Assembly (NCBI GenBank): GCA_027346925.1
Contig: DAIERH010000120.1
Coordinates: 1-6,977, forward strand
Direction: 5' to 3'
Length of the DNA stretch: 6,977 bases
Origin: Geobacter sp.
GTDB lineage: Bacteria > Desulfobacterota > Desulfuromonadia > Geobacterales > Pseudopelobacteraceae
Part shown: positions 5,298 to 6,977 of the stretch, piece after piece
Layout: each line of letters starts with the position of its first letter
How positions within the stretch are numbered: the stretch's first letter is position 1
Made by a program: the position numbers and the translations under genes
The notes under the pieces: model-generated
The model's database searches: none
What the model saw: only the letters and a program-made list of their open reading frames with translations
Told to the model about the DNA's origin: nothing

Positions 5298-6713
5298 TTA
5301 CCTGGTAAATTTACGAGGCACCAGCCGGATCGTCACCGGCTCGTCCCTCAGGATAGTGACCCGTTTTACCGGTGCCAGGAGGTTTTTTCGGTATTCCTTT
5401 CCCTTGCTCAACCGGCTGGCGTCGATCTCCTCCGTGCTGACAGATTCGATCCTCGCCACCTGGCTGGACGGTCCCTCCACCTCGACCCTGGCCGGTTCCG
5501 CAACGACCTCGTAGCCCGCCAGATCACGTTCCAACACCCCCTTCAAGGGCACCCTGACGGGCACCTTCTTGCGGACCTTCTTCTCGGTCACCACCTTTAT
5601 CGATGGCGGATTGACACCCGCAATCACCATGCCAGAGGGAAGATTGAAATCGGCATTTCTGATCCGGACCGATGTCTGCCCCTCATGGATTCCCGACAGG
5701 TCAACGTCCGCTACCAGGTCAAGTTTTGCCGGCGGCGGGGTCAGGCTGGAGAAGGATTTCACCTGCACATCCACCTCCTCGGGGACACTCCGCACCAGGA
5801 CCAATCCATCGGGAAGACTTTGCAACCTGACCGGGGCGGTAACGGAGGTGATCTGCCCCTGGCGGGAGGTAATCAACACCCAGAATGCCGTTACCATGAG
5901 CAGAATTGCCGTTTTCGGCACCAGATTCGAGAACAGGCGTTGCCGCAGGCCCATACGGGGCGTCTCGGCCACTGGACTGACCAGACCCTCCAGATCGGCA
6001 ACCAGTTCCGCCGGCGAGGCGACACGACGCAACTCCCCGGCAACGGCCAGCGATACCTCACCCCTCTCCTCCGAGACCACCACAACAACGGCATCGCTCC
6101 GTTCTGAAAGCCCCAAGGCCGCGCGATGACGCGTCCCCAAAAACTGGGGAAGATCGGAGTTTACGGACAGGGGCAGATGACATGACGCCTGGGCAATCCT
6201 GCCGTCCTGCACCAGCACGGCGCCGTCGTGGAGCGGGGCGCCATTGATGAAGATAGCCTCGAGTATCTGCGGGGATATTTCGCAGTCAAGCCGCACGCCG
6301 TGCAGCATCAGATCGTTCAGGGACTCGCTGCGCTGGATGACGATGATCGCGCCCAGCCGCTTCGATGCCAGATCGAAAAGCGTCTCGGCAATCTCCTGGA
6401 ATCGGGTATGCTGCTGGGCCTTATTGTCTTCGAACAGGTGACGCAGCAGACTAAATCGGTACAGTGCCTGCCTGATCTCGGCCTGGAATACCACGATGAT
6501 CAGCACGATCAGGACCGTGCCCAATTCCTGCAGTATCCAACTGGTCATGTACAGGCCGAGGAAACGGGTGACGAAGTAGATCAGCGTCACCACCCCCAGC
6601 CCCAGCAGCACCTGCATGGCGCGGGTCCTGCTGAACCATGAATACAGCTGGTACACCAGAAAGGTCATGATCAGGATATCGGCCACATCCTGAATGCGAA
6701 TGAACGACGGCAC
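5298..6713 (-). CDS. cdaA: Diadenylate cyclase fused to YbbR repeats (CdaA-CdaR fusion)
   Basis: A 471-residue membrane protein that should make cyclic di-AMP from two ATP. Residues about 12-28, 34-54 and 60-78 are three membrane helices as in CdaA. The DAC domain (about 95-245) has both catalytic motifs intact: DGA at 163-165 in APLHDGAVLV and RHR at 195-197 in GTRHRAALGLSE. A fourth hydrophobic helix (about 267-282) then leads to two YbbR-like repeats (about 287-376 and 383-468), expected to lie outside the membrane. In Firmicutes the YbbR protein CdaR is a separate partner of CdaA with about four repeats and the pair is followed by glmM. Here both are one polypeptide and the next gene is a peptidoglycan hydrolase. 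The GTG start at 6713 has AAGGGAG upstream at good spacing and lies three bases after the stop of the coiled-coil gene, so the two are surely co-transcribed and probably translationally coupled. Confidence 0.92.
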   Translation of the reverse strand: MPSFIRIQDVADILIMTFLVYQLYSWFSRTRAMQVLLGLGVVTLIYFVTRFLGLYMTSWILQELGTVLIVLIIVVFQAEIRQALYRFSLLRHLFEDNKAQQHTRFQEIAETLFDLASKRLGAIIVIQRSESLNDLMLHGVRLDCEISPQILEAIFINGAPLHDGAVLVQDGRIAQASCHLPLSVNSDLPQFLGTRHRAALGLSERSDAVVVVVSEERGEVSLAVAGELRRVASPAELVADLEGLVSPVAETPRMGLRQRLFSNLVPKTAILLMVTAFWVLITSRQGQITSVTAPVRLQSLPDGLVLVRSVPEEVDVQVKSFSSLTPPPAKLDLVADVDLSGIHEGQTSVRIRNADFNLPSGMVIAGVNPPSIKVVTEKKVRKKVPVRVPLKGVLERDLAGYEVVAEPARVEVEGPSSQVARIESVSTEEIDASRLSKGKEYRKNLLAPVKRVTILRDEPVTIRLVPRKFTR

Positions 6714-6716
6714 CCG

Positions 6717-6977
6717 TCACGCTCCCTTGGCCGTACGGCGCGGCCCGTGGATGGATGGTTTCTCCTGCCTGATGGCGGTGGAGCGGTTCTGCAATGCGGC
6801 ACGAGCGGCCTCACGCCGGCGGATGTCCTCGGTCACCTGGGCCTTGAGCGCCTTGATCTGCGTCAGGATGCGGTTGTCCTGCTGGGCGATCGACGAGAGC
6901 AGGTCGACGCGGTTCACGAGATCGCTGAGGCTGCGGGTGCTGAACAGCACTTCGAGGAACCCGCCGACGCCGGTCCC
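6717..6977 (-). CDS. C-terminal end of a CwlO/PcsB/EnvC-like coiled-coil protein without catalytic domain
   Basis: The reading frame is open to the right edge, so the N-terminus is outside the window and 86 residues are visible. The visible part begins GTGVGGFLEVLFSTRSLSDL and continues NRVDLLSSIAQQDNRIL. This matches the conserved hinge of the coiled-coil domain found in CwlO, PcsB and EnvC-type proteins (pattern: F-x-E-V-L-x-S-x-S-x-x-D-x-x-x-R). A charged helix rich in Ala, Gln and Arg follows, then a short basic tail. In the usual family members a peptidase or CHAP/NlpC domain follows this segment; here the protein ends after about 60 residues. It is therefore a coiled-coil-only protein, probably a periplasmic scaffold or regulator of wall hydrolases. 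It precedes the CdaA-CdaR gene by three bases, in the same operon. Family assignment is by motif memory; the alternative is an unrelated coiled-coil protein. Confidence 0.7.
   Translation of the reverse strand, partial: GTGVGGFLEVLFSTRSLSDLVNRVDLLSSIAQQDNRILTQIKALKAQVTEDIRRREAARAALQNRSTAIRQEKPSIHGPRRTAKGA

Noticed and set aside
5281..5302. Weak inverted repeat GGTAA / TTACC just after the CdaA-CdaR stop codon as a terminator
   Set aside because: The stem is only five AT-rich base pairs, overlaps the stop codon and has no T-run.

Overview
The window looks like chromosomal DNA of a Geobacter-like member of the Desulfuromonadales (Desulfobacterota). This is inferred from the moderately high GC, the B12-radical-SAM gene with a TPR tail, the small periplasmic lipoprotein of a type I associate with these cytochrome-rich bacteria, and the c-di-AMP synthase fused to YbbR repeats. 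The genus is not proven. Coding is dense: six complete or nearly complete genes and one partial gene. Six of the seven lie on the minus strand and only the lipoprotein is on the plus strand. No rRNA, tRNA, insertion sequence or CRISPR array is visible, and no stretch over 300 bases lacks a gene.

Left part (1-2513): a MazE-type antitoxin runs off the left edge, and its toxin partner would lie outside. A strong hairpin separates it from a two-domain polyphosphate:AMP phosphotransferase (PAP, PPK2 class II). Across a 170-base divergent intergenic region, possibly with a sigma-54-like promoter for PAP, lies a small OB-fold-like lipoprotein ending in a very good intrinsic terminator.

Middle (2495-4060): a B12-binding-domain radical SAM protein with a C-terminal TPR segment converges on the lipoprotein gene. 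Its stop codon sits in the loop of the lipoprotein terminator. Its start codon directly follows the poly-T of the terminator of the gene upstream, with no proper ribosome binding site, so both ends of this gene are unusual.

Right part (4125-6977): a cell-envelope cluster reads leftward. First is the C-terminal end of a CwlO/PcsB/EnvC-like coiled-coil protein that stops without a catalytic domain. Three bases later begins a single-polypeptide fusion of the diadenylate cyclase CdaA and the YbbR-repeat protein CdaR. After a 123-base gap with a candidate promoter comes a secreted LysM-LysM-NlpC/P60 peptidoglycan hydrolase. Together they suggest membrane-bound c-di-AMP synthesis linked to peptidoglycan remodelling. 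The coiled-coil part and the NlpC/P60 part, often one protein in Gram-positives (CwlO type), are here separate genes flanking the c-di-AMP gene. This cluster is the most interesting part of the window. No clearly new defence or mobile system is seen.
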